From: Actinobacteria bacterium UBA3028
Lineage (GTDB): Bacteria > Actinomycetota > Actinomycetes > Nanopelagicales > Nanopelagicaceae
DNA: 5,436 bases
Reading direction: 5' to 3'
NCBI GenBank assembly: GCA_002367715.1
Contig: DFDL01000042.1
Span: forward strand, 1 to 5,436
The notes under the pieces are model-generated. The model was not told the origin of the DNA. It ran no database searches and saw only the letters and a program-made list of their open reading frames with translations. Positions 1-5,436 of this stretch are shown here, in pieces. Position 1 is the stretch's first letter; each line of letters opens with the position of its first letter. A program made the translations under genes and the position numbers.

Positions 1-347
1 CGCCCAGAAAGTTGAGGCACTGCCCCACCGCAAGCTGCTACCAGTGGCGCAAGTGGAAGAGTTATCTTGTCGCCAACACCGCCAGTTGAATGTTTATCGA
101 CGGTTCGACGATCAAGCATCGACCATTCCATACGTTCACCGCTATTGATCATCGCATCGGTCCACCGCGATATTTCACGCGAGTTCATGCCATTTAATAA
201 AATTGCCATAAGCAGGGAAGACATCTGCTCATCTGCGACTACACCCTTTGTGTAGGCGTCAATAATCCAATCAATTTGTAGATCAGATAACTCTGCTTTA
301 TCGCGCTTTGCACCAATAATTTCTACAGCGTCAAATGCACTTGTCAT
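1..347 (-). CDS. deoA: Thymidine phosphorylase, N-terminal 115 codons (partial, cut by left window edge)
   Basis: Thymidine (pyrimidine-nucleoside) phosphorylase is a cytosolic enzyme that splits thymidine and deoxyuridine with phosphate into free base and 2-deoxyribose-1-phosphate. Reading from ATG at 347, the frame stays open to the left edge and gives 115 codons of a protein that usually has about 430 to 440 residues. The family signature KHSTGGVGDK is at residues 85-94, in the phosphate and substrate-binding region; His86 matches the active-site histidine of this family. The segment ending VPQLSG (residues 110-115) leads into what is normally the GRGLGHTGGTLDKLE motif, so the rest should lie beyond the edge. 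The start overlaps the cdd stop as ATGA (347-344) and has no clear Shine-Dalgarno, so translation is probably coupled to cdd. No frameshift is seen. The name is near certain; only completeness is unknown. Confidence 0.95.
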   Translation of the reverse strand, partial: MTSAFDAVEIIGAKRDKAELSDLQIDWIIDAYTKGVVADEQMSSLLMAILLNGMNSREISRWTDAMINSGERMEWSMLDRRTVDKHSTGGVGDKITLPLAPLVAACGGAVPQLSG

Positions 348-733
348 TTAGGCAGGTCATCCGGACCAAATGCCCAAGGCAGAAGCCTAGACATTGCATT
401 CGGTCCATCTGGCGTCATAAAGAGAAGGTTGTTGCCACCATGTTCAAAGAGAAGTTGGCGGCATCTGCCACATGGTGAGAGAAAATTACCGGCGCCATCT
501 ACACAGACCGCTGCGATGAGTCTGCCGCCGCCACTACCAATCAGATTTGAAATCAGAGAACATTCAGCGCATAGCCCAAGGCCATAGCTTGCGTTCTCTA
601 CATTGCAGCCAGTAATTATCCGACCATCATCAACTAGAGCGGCAACACCCACTGGAAATTTAGAATAGGGAGAATATGCCCGTAGCATGATTGATTTTGC
701 TTCGCTATGTAGCAATTCCCAATTAATCTCCAT
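344..733 (-). CDS. cdd: Cytidine deaminase
   Basis: This small zinc enzyme hydrolytically deaminates cytidine and deoxycytidine to uridine and deoxyuridine in the cytosol. The 129-residue product has the usual length of the homotetrameric class. Motifs in order are SPYSKFPVG (residues 21-29), the ribose-binding NVEN (44-47), CAEC (55-58) with zinc ligand Cys55 and proton-shuttling Glu57, and PCGRC (87-91) with zinc ligands Cys88 and Cys91. The C-terminus ends in FGPDDLPK, as in actinobacterial homologues I recall. ATG at 733 lies two bases after the stop of the upstream permease gene, with only a poor, distant GGTGG as a possible ribosome site, so coupling is likely. Its stop overlaps the deoA start. 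Uridine or deoxyuridine made here would feed the phosphorolysis step encoded next. All catalytic residues are present. Confidence 0.97.
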   Translation of the reverse strand: MEINWELLHSEAKSIMLRAYSPYSKFPVGVAALVDDGRIITGCNVENASYGLGLCAECSLISNLIGSGGGRLIAAVCVDGAGNFLSPCGRCRQLLFEHGGNNLLFMTPDGPNAMSRLLPWAFGPDDLPK

Positions 734-735
734 GG

Positions 736-1998
736 CTAGTGCACGCCACCACGTAGATATGGAATTCCATCGGCAGCCGGCGCTCGAACTCTTCCAACTA
801 AACCGGTAACTGCAATAATCGTTGCAATATAAGGGGCCATCAACATAAATTCTGAAGGAATAGATACGCCAATAATTGTCAACGTACTCTGCAAATTATC
901 GGCAAATCCAAAGAGCAGCGCAGCAAGTAGCGCCCCAATCGGACTCCATTTACCAAAAATCAACGCAGCTAGAGCGATGAAGCCGGCACCGGCTGTCATC
1001 TCTTTTCCAAATGATCCAACTGAGCCAACTGTGAAATATGCGCCGCCAACGCCAGCAACTAGTCCAGCAATCATCACATTTTTAAAGCGCAGTCGATTTA
1101 CATCAATACCAACTGTGTCTGCCGCTGTTGGGTGCTCGCCAATTGCCCGGGTACGGAGCCCCCATTTGGTCTTATAGAGAGCGAAGGTTATTCCACCAAC
1201 AATCACATACATCAGATACACCACTATTGACTGACTAAATAGGATTGGACCAATTATTGGAATTTTTGAAAGTATCGGAATATCGATTTTGCCAAAAGTC
1301 GGTGAGGTATTCCAAGTAGATTGATAGGGAATTAACACTTTGCTATATAAGAAGTTTGTTAAACCAATTACTAGAACATTGATTACAAAACCTAGGATAA
1401 CTTGATCAACTGAAAACTTGATAGCGAATGTGGCAAGCAAGAATGAAATTGTTGCCCCCGCAATCGGTGCCGCCAATAATCCCCAAAAAGGATTGTGAGT
1501 CACGCTTGCAACAACACCAGATACAAAAGCGCTAGCTAATAACTGTCCCTCAATCGCAATGTTGATAACACCTGACCGTTCACAAATCAAGCCAGACATC
1601 GAACCGAAAACCAGTGGAACAGCTAAGAGAAGCGCGCCCTGCAATAGACCCGTGAATGGGATATATTTGCCAGATGCAGACCAAGTTATAAATGCCATAA
1701 AAATACCAAAAGTTGCAATCGAACTTGGGACGATTATCGGTGAACGCTTTCTATAAGCCATAACCGCCACGATGCTTGCAAGAATCGAGAGAGCTGAAAA
1801 GATCCTCGCGCCAGTAGCTGCAGAGATAGCCCACTCTTTCATGATTACCCATTCGCTATTTATCACAAATCCAAAAGTGGTCTTTTCTTTTCCCGCGTTA
1901 ATTACCCCGAAATAAATCATCGATAGCGCTGAAAGAGCTGAGATGACACGCACGCCGCGTAGTCGCCGCTTTTCTAAACTGGATTTAATCTCTCTCAT
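736..1998 (-). CDS. Nucleoside ABC transporter permease, NupQ/YufQ-like (second permease)
   Basis: This is an integral membrane subunit of the BPD_transp_2 type that pairs with the neighbouring permease to form the import channel. With the ATG at 1998 it has 420 residues. The conserved core starts near residue 114. It includes the family motif ERSGVINIAIEGQ at 140-152 and GEHPTAADTVGI at 287-298, a cytoplasmic segment that probably contacts the ATPase. Likely membrane segments by eye are near 17-34, 56-81, 88-106, 114-137, 145-166, 171-193, 199-219, 255-275, 307-327, 337-363 and 385-402. The first three lie in an extension of about 110 residues that shorter Bacillus homologues (about 320 residues) lack. 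An in-frame TTG at 2007 could add three residues (MEW). I prefer ATG at 1998 because it forms the ATGA overlap with the upstream stop and has AAAGG nine bases before it. The transporter class is clear; the exact cargo is inferred from cdd and deoA downstream. Confidence 0.93.
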   Translation of the reverse strand: MREIKSSLEKRRLRGVRVISALSALSMIYFGVINAGKEKTTFGFVINSEWVIMKEWAISAATGARIFSALSILASIVAVMAYRKRSPIIVPSSIATFGIFMAFITWSASGKYIPFTGLLQGALLLAVPLVFGSMSGLICERSGVINIAIEGQLLASAFVSGVVASVTHNPFWGLLAAPIAGATISFLLATFAIKFSVDQVILGFVINVLVIGLTNFLYSKVLIPYQSTWNTSPTFGKIDIPILSKIPIIGPILFSQSIVVYLMYVIVGGITFALYKTKWGLRTRAIGEHPTAADTVGIDVNRLRFKNVMIAGLVAGVGGAYFTVGSVGSFGKEMTAGAGFIALAALIFGKWSPIGALLAALLFGFADNLQSTLTIIGVSIPSEFMLMAPYIATIIAVTGLVGRVRAPAADGIPYLRGGVH

Positions 1999-3170
1999 CC
2001 ATTCCAACCTTTCGAAGTTAAAGATGCTGATGAGCTGAGTTTCTTCAATCTAAATACGAACCGTACAAAATTTGGCGCTGCTATAAAGAGAACAATTAGC
2101 GCCTGAGTTACCAGCACAATATCGAGCGGCGTTCCAGTATTCGCTTGCATAGTACGGCCACCAGCGCGCAGTGCCCCAAATAATAGTGCTGCAAAAACTG
2201 TACCCAAAGGTTGTGCTCGGCCAAGAAGGGCTACGGTTATTGCATCAAAGCCAAATGAACCAGCAACATCGGGACTTAGGGCACGCTCGCTCCCCAGAAT
2301 ATGTACCGCACCACCTAGGCCTGCGAGTCCCCCACAGATTGCCATTGTTGAAGTGATGACAATAGGAACAGATATTCCTGCAGTTTTTGCAGCCTGAGCA
2401 TTCGCTCCAACCGCACGAAACCTAAATCCTATTGTGGTCTTTTTCAGTAGCCACCAGACGAAGAGAGCGGCGGCCAATGCGATAAAGATTCCGGCATGGA
2501 TTCGCAAGTTATCACCGGCCAGTCTTGGCAATCTCGCATTTAAGCCGACCTCTGGCGACATTGGATCAAAGCGACCTGGTCTGAGAAAAGTTTTTGTTTT
2601 GAGAATCCAAAAAATGAAATAGCCGGCGATGTAATTCATCATGATTGTCAAGATAACTTCGTGCGCCCCGGTTCTTGCTTTTAGTAAGCCTACGATTCCA
2701 CCCCAAATAGCGGCCAATACCGTTCCTGCGAGAGCCGCAGCAATAATATGGATCACAATTGGAAGTTGGAAATGGAAGCCAACATATGAAGCGCCTATAG
2801 CACCAAAAATGAATTGGCCCTGTGCCCCGATGTTGAATAGGCCAGATTTAAAGGCCAGTGCCACCGATAGACCGGTTAAAATTAGCGGGGTCGAAATCAC
2901 GATGGTCTCAGAAAGTGGATAGAAGCCCTGAAAGAAATTGTGCCCTCTTGCTAAATTAATATCGAAGATGGATCCTTGGAATAGGGCTAGATACGAATTT
3001 CTAATTGTGGCAAGTCCACTCTTTATAAATTCAAGAGGAGAACCAATTTTTGCAAGAACTTTAGGGTCAGAAAAAGCAATTAGTAATCCTGTTATCGAGA
3101 AAGCTAGAGCAAAAGAGAGCGTTGGTAATTTAGCTGCTTGGCCGAATTTCGATAATAGATTTCTCATCAT
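1995..3170 (-). CDS. Nucleoside ABC transporter permease, NupP/YufP-like (first permease)
   Basis: This is the other membrane subunit of the importer, also BPD_transp_2 type, with 391 residues. A charged N-terminus precedes a membrane segment near 16-34. Residues 35-85 form a polar stretch that is probably outside the membrane. Further hydrophobic segments are near 88-108, 112-133, 137-163, 171-190, 225-242, 270-292, 307-336 and 349-366. Diagnostic motifs are FKSGLFNIGAQGQF (107-120), EVILTIMMNYIA (171-182) and GANAQAAKTAGI (255-266), the last being the likely coupling segment for the ATPase. The C-terminal tail is basic and serine-rich (372-391). ATG at 3170 overlaps the ATPase stop as ATGA and is preceded by AGAAGG at a seven-base spacing, so this start is well supported; a second ATG follows immediately. 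Its stop overlaps the next permease start. Family assignment is firm, substrate is inferred. Confidence 0.94.
   Translation of the reverse strand: MMRNLLSKFGQAAKLPTLSFALAFSITGLLIAFSDPKVLAKIGSPLEFIKSGLATIRNSYLALFQGSIFDINLARGHNFFQGFYPLSETIVISTPLILTGLSVALAFKSGLFNIGAQGQFIFGAIGASYVGFHFQLPIVIHIIAAALAGTVLAAIWGGIVGLLKARTGAHEVILTIMMNYIAGYFIFWILKTKTFLRPGRFDPMSPEVGLNARLPRLAGDNLRIHAGIFIALAAALFVWWLLKKTTIGFRFRAVGANAQAAKTAGISVPIVITSTMAICGGLAGLGGAVHILGSERALSPDVAGSFGFDAITVALLGRAQPLGTVFAALLFGALRAGGRTMQANTGTPLDIVLVTQALIVLFIAAPNFVRFVFRLKKLSSSASLTSKGWNG
2008..2012 (-). promoter_or_regulatory. Ribosome binding site deciding the second permease start
   Basis: AAAGG on the minus strand is nine bases from the ATG at 1998 but directly abuts the alternative TTG at 2007. 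A ribosome positioned here could use the ATG but not the TTG, which favours the 420-residue product over the 423-residue one. Confidence 0.5.
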
Positions 3171-4681
3171 GAAACTGCCTTCTCATTTACTACGCCAGCC
3201 ATCAAAAGGCCAAGTTCCTCTTTTGAAACATTTGAATCAACAATTTCTATAATTTCTCCCCGATACATGACAGCTATTCGATCAGCAAGTGCTAAAACTT
3301 CATCTAATTCGGTGCTAAACAAGAGCACTCCACGCCCAGCATCTCGCTCACCTAAAATTCTTTCATGGACGAATTCAATTGAACCAACATCTAGCCCCCT
3401 AGTCGGCTGGGAGGCGATCAATACTTTAACTGGACGTGACAGCTCGCGAGCGATCACCACTTTCTGTTTATTTCCACCAGAGAGCGTTGAAACAGCATCA
3501 GAGACTGATTGCAATCTGATATCAAATTCAAGAACATGCTTCTCTGCTTGCTCAGAAACTACTTTCGCTGAAAGATTAATTCCACTGGCATAGGGGGCTT
3601 GGTCGTGTAAATCCAATATTAAGTTCTCTGCAATTGAAAAACTACTTACCAGCCCATCTAGCTCCCGTGATTCAGGAATATAGGCGATACCAGCGTGCAG
3701 AGAGTCATAAATACTCAATCCTCGAATTTCATGACCATCTAACAACAGCGAACCTTCAACATGATCTTCTAGGTTAACAATCGCTCGGGCTAATTCTGAT
3801 TGGCCGTTGCCCTGTACTCCGGCGACCGCCAAGACTTCACCTGCTCTAAGTTCGAAATTGATCTTTTTAACAACTTCTGTGCCAGAGACATTTCTGACCG
3901 AAAGGTTGTTCGCAACTAAAATTGGTTCCCCGATTTCGTGTTCTTGCCGATCTGGCGCCAAATCCACTTCACGCCCAACCATCATCGATGCTAGCTCTCC
4001 CTCGGAAGTGCTCGGCGAAACGGCAGCTATGACTTTACCTCTTCTAATGATCGTAATTTCATCAGCGACGGCACGAACCTCGCGTAACTTATGGGTAATG
4101 AAGATAATTGCCGTACCTTTTCTTTTCAACTCTTGCATCGTCTTTAGTAATTCGTCTGTCTCTTGCGGCGTCAAAACCGCCGTCGGCTCGTCAAGAATCA
4201 ATACTTTTGCCTCATAAATCAAAGCTCGTATGATTTCAACCTTCTGCTGAATACCAACAGGCAGAGTTTCCACTATCGCATCAGGATCTACCGAAAAGCC
4301 AAAATCTTTCGAGACCTTAATAATCGCTTCACGGGCCGCTGCAATATCGAGTACTCCAAATTTTCCAATTTTCTCATGTCCAAGAACTATATTTTCCGCA
4401 ACCGTAAATACTGGGATTAACATAAAATGTTGATGAACCATACCGATTCCTGCACTTAAGGCATCGCTTGGTTCAGAAATATTCTGTAGTTTCCCATCTA
4501 CGAAGATTTCGCCAGAATCAGCTTTTAGCAATCCGTAGACAATATTCATAAGGGTTGATTTGCCAGCACCATTTTCGCCTAAAATTGCATGGATCTTCCC
4601 GGCCTCAACTTTCAAATCTATTGAGTCATTGGCAGTAAATAAGCCAAAAGTTTTTGTTATTCCACGAAGTTCTAGTGACAC
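3167..4681 (-). CDS. Nucleoside ABC transporter ATP-binding protein, two fused ATPase domains (NupO/YufO-like)
   Basis: This cytoplasmic ATPase powers the importer. It has 504 residues and two ABC domains in tandem, the usual layout for BMP-linked nucleoside and CUT2 sugar transporters. Domain 1 has Walker A GENGAGKST (35-43), Q-loop Gln84, an atypical signature LPVGIQQK (140-147), Walker B VLILDE (160-165) and the switch His197. Domain 2 has a degenerate Walker A GVQGNGQSE (288-296) with Gln294 where lysine is expected, a canonical signature LSGGNKQ (400-406), a changed Walker B VLIASQ (420-425) lacking the Asp-Glu pair, and Thr457 in place of the switch histidine. Such decay of domain 2 is normal for this family. 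The start is GTG at 4681: an in-frame TAG at 4687-4685 rules out anything further upstream, and TAGG lies eight bases before it. The gene begins just after the terminator that follows the binding-protein gene and overlaps the first permease gene. Confidence 0.95.
   Translation of the reverse strand: MSLELRGITKTFGLFTANDSIDLKVEAGKIHAILGENGAGKSTLMNIVYGLLKADSGEIFVDGKLQNISEPSDALSAGIGMVHQHFMLIPVFTVAENIVLGHEKIGKFGVLDIAAAREAIIKVSKDFGFSVDPDAIVETLPVGIQQKVEIIRALIYEAKVLILDEPTAVLTPQETDELLKTMQELKRKGTAIIFITHKLREVRAVADEITIIRRGKVIAAVSPSTSEGELASMMVGREVDLAPDRQEHEIGEPILVANNLSVRNVSGTEVVKKINFELRAGEVLAVAGVQGNGQSELARAIVNLEDHVEGSLLLDGHEIRGLSIYDSLHAGIAYIPESRELDGLVSSFSIAENLILDLHDQAPYASGINLSAKVVSEQAEKHVLEFDIRLQSVSDAVSTLSGGNKQKVVIARELSRPVKVLIASQPTRGLDVGSIEFVHERILGERDAGRGVLLFSTELDEVLALADRIAVMYRGEIIEIVDSNVSKEELGLLMAGVVNEKAVS
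3178..3183 (-). promoter_or_regulatory. Ribosome binding site of the first permease gene
   Basis: AGAAGG on the minus strand sits seven bases before the ATG at 3170, inside the last codons of the ATPase gene. It is the best Shine-Dalgarno match of the block. The permease may therefore be initiated independently as well as through the overlapping ATGA junction. Confidence 0.65.
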
Positions 4682-4689
4682 GCTCTAAT

Positions 4690-4693
4690 CCTA
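4690..4693 (-). promoter_or_regulatory. Probable ribosome binding site of the ATPase gene
   Basis: TAGG on the minus strand lies eight bases before the GTG start at 4681. The match to a Shine-Dalgarno is modest. It supports GTG as the start because an in-frame TAG stands between this site and the start codon, so no longer version is possible. Confidence 0.5.
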
Positions 4694-4708
4694 TTCCAGA
4701 TTGTCGGC

Positions 4709-4745
4709 AAAAAATAGGAGGCCTGATTTCTCAGGCCTCCTATTT
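4709..4745 (-). terminator. Strong intrinsic terminator after the binding-protein gene
   Basis: The minus-strand transcript forms a perfect 15-base-pair stem. Positions 4745-4731 pair with 4726-4712 around a GAAA tetraloop (4730-4727). The stem is rich in G and C in its middle and runs into six U residues (4714-4709), three of them the base of the stem. It begins nine bases after the TAA of the binding-protein gene and ends 27 bases before the GTG of the ATPase gene. On the plus strand the arm is followed by only three T residues and then ACAG, so it should act only on leftward transcription. Placed inside an otherwise continuous operon, it most likely lets only part of the transcripts continue into the ATPase, permease and enzyme genes. 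Confidence 0.92.
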
Positions 4746-4756
4746 ACAGATCTTTA

Positions 4757-5436
4757 TTACTTGATGGTACTGATATCTAGCGTGCCTTTGATGATTTGAT
4801 TCTTTATTTTCAGGATTTCACTTTTCAATCTTCCCTTGATATTTTCTGCTTGATCATGGTAGGGAGCTATAGAAATTCCCTTGTTCTTCAAAGTTCCAAC
4901 ATATGCTTTGTTGGTGAACTTTCTAGAAGCTACATCAGCGGCTACGGCTTGGATAGATGCACCAATTTCCTTGACAACTGTTGTAAGAAGAATGCTCTTA
5001 CCTGCGGGGAGTGTGTAGTAACCATCTGAGTCAACCCAGATTGTTCGTGACTTCCCACTTTTTTCTGATTCTGCCGCGTATGGAGATCCTAAGATTCCGC
5101 CAACAGGCAGGATTACATCCGCACCTTGTTGTTCAAAAGCCTTGGAAATTGCAAGTGCCTTATTTAGATCCGCGAAGTCGCCATTCATAGTCGCGGCTTC
5201 AGGCTTCGATAGATCGTATCCAAGTACACTTACCTGCTTTTTCTTGTTCTTATTCCAGTAAGCAACACCACGAGCAAAGCCATCCATAAAGATTGTAACT
5301 GTTGGATAACCAACTCCACCATATGTAGCAACTTTCTTGCTCTTCGACACTCCAGCTGCAAGATAGCCAGCCATAAATGCTGCTTCATCTGTTTTGAAGG
5401 TAATGCCCTTCACGTTTTTCGGAGATGGATCTCCTG
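4757..5436 (-). CDS. BMP-family nucleoside-binding lipoprotein of the ABC importer, C-terminal part (partial, cut by right window edge)
   Basis: This is the extracytoplasmic substrate-binding subunit of the Bmp/Med/PnrA type, normally a lipoprotein of about 350 residues that captures nucleosides for the permeases. The frame is open to the right edge and gives 225 residues. It starts GDPSPKNVKGITFKTDEAAF, a typical BMP segment, so the GTG at 5413 is an internal valine codon and not the start. Other family features are AGYLAAG, then YPTVTIFMDGFARGVAYWN around residues 50-68, VILPVGG in the middle, a WVDSDGYYTLP stretch that matches the region holding ligand residues in PnrA-type proteins, and YVGTLKNKGISIAPYHD near the C-terminus. 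The tail is rich in lysine. The signal peptide and lipobox must lie outside the window. The gene ends in two tandem stops (TAATAA) and is followed by the terminator. The family is firm; nucleoside specificity is inferred from the family and from cdd and deoA downstream. Confidence 0.95.
   Translation of the reverse strand, partial: GDPSPKNVKGITFKTDEAAFMAGYLAAGVSKSKKVATYGGVGYPTVTIFMDGFARGVAYWNKNKKKQVSVLGYDLSKPEAATMNGDFADLNKALAISKAFEQQGADVILPVGGILGSPYAAESEKSGKSRTIWVDSDGYYTLPAGKSILLTTVVKEIGASIQAVAADVASRKFTNKAYVGTLKNKGISIAPYHDQAENIKGRLKSEILKIKNQIIKGTLDISTIK

Noticed and set aside
67..255. Plus-strand open frame of 62 codons at the left end
   Set aside because: The opposite strand encodes the conserved N-terminus of thymidine phosphorylase, including KHSTGG, so this frame is a shadow.
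2641..3252. Plus-strand open frames of 93 and 104 codons opposite the first permease
   Set aside because: They lie antisense to a well-supported permease gene, their products resemble no family I know, and I saw no ribosome site or operon context. They are shadows of the coding strand.
3807..4217. Plus-strand open frame of 136 codons opposite the ATPase gene
   Set aside because: It is fully antisense to Walker and signature motifs of the ATPase, with low-complexity serine/threonine-rich translation typical of a reverse-strand shadow.
4682..4711. Possible promoter between terminator and ATPase gene (TTGCCG and TAGGAT on the minus strand)
   Set aside because: The two elements are only 11 bases apart instead of about 17, and TAGGAT overlaps the likely ribosome site, leaving almost no leader.
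4716..4721. AGGAGG inside the terminator stem as a ribosome site or a sequestered regulatory element
   Set aside because: No start codon lies at suitable spacing on either strand. The motif and its complement are parts of the hairpin arms, so the resemblance is most likely chance.
5411..5413. GTG as start codon of the binding-protein gene
   Set aside because: The frame continues upstream to the window edge as GDPSPKN, matching the BMP family before the valine, and a start here would remove the signal peptide and the first lobe.

Overview
The window is one dense, co-directional gene block read on the minus strand (right to left). It encodes a nucleoside ABC importer followed by nucleoside-salvage enzymes. 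In transcription order it holds the C-terminal two thirds of a BMP-family substrate-binding lipoprotein (cut by the right edge), a strong intrinsic terminator hairpin, a double-domain ABC ATPase, two BPD_transp_2-type permeases, a complete cytidine deaminase (cdd), and the first 115 codons of thymidine phosphorylase (deoA, cut by the left edge). The longest gap between genes is 75 bases. Three of the four junctions after the ATPase start are 4-base ATGA stop/start overlaps, and the fourth has a 2-base gap.

The organism is probably an actinobacterium. Cdd has the zinc-motif surroundings I associate with actinobacterial cytidine deaminases (LCAEC and PCGRCRQ). DeoA has the segment LVAACGGAVPQLSG, which I recall from actinobacterial thymidine phosphorylases. 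The same binding protein-ATPase-permease-permease-cdd-deoA order is common in that phylum. G+C looks like the mid-40s per cent by eye (a few lines counted, not the whole window), which is low for most actinobacteria. Together with the tight packing this suggests a streamlined lineage such as the freshwater acI group (Nanopelagicales). That placement is inference and was not tested by a search.

Functionally, the lipoprotein would capture nucleosides outside the membrane, the two permeases form the channel, and the ATPase drives import. Cdd then deaminates cytidine and deoxycytidine to uridine and deoxyuridine. DeoA splits thymidine and deoxyuridine into free base and deoxyribose-1-phosphate. 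The enzymes placed behind the transporter point to pyrimidine (deoxy)nucleosides as at least part of its cargo. The hairpin between the binding protein and the ATPase probably makes the binding protein much more abundant than the membrane components.

I found no RNA genes, mobile elements, CRISPR array, tandem repeats or unexplained genes. Nothing here looks like an undescribed system. The most informative non-coding element is the terminator.
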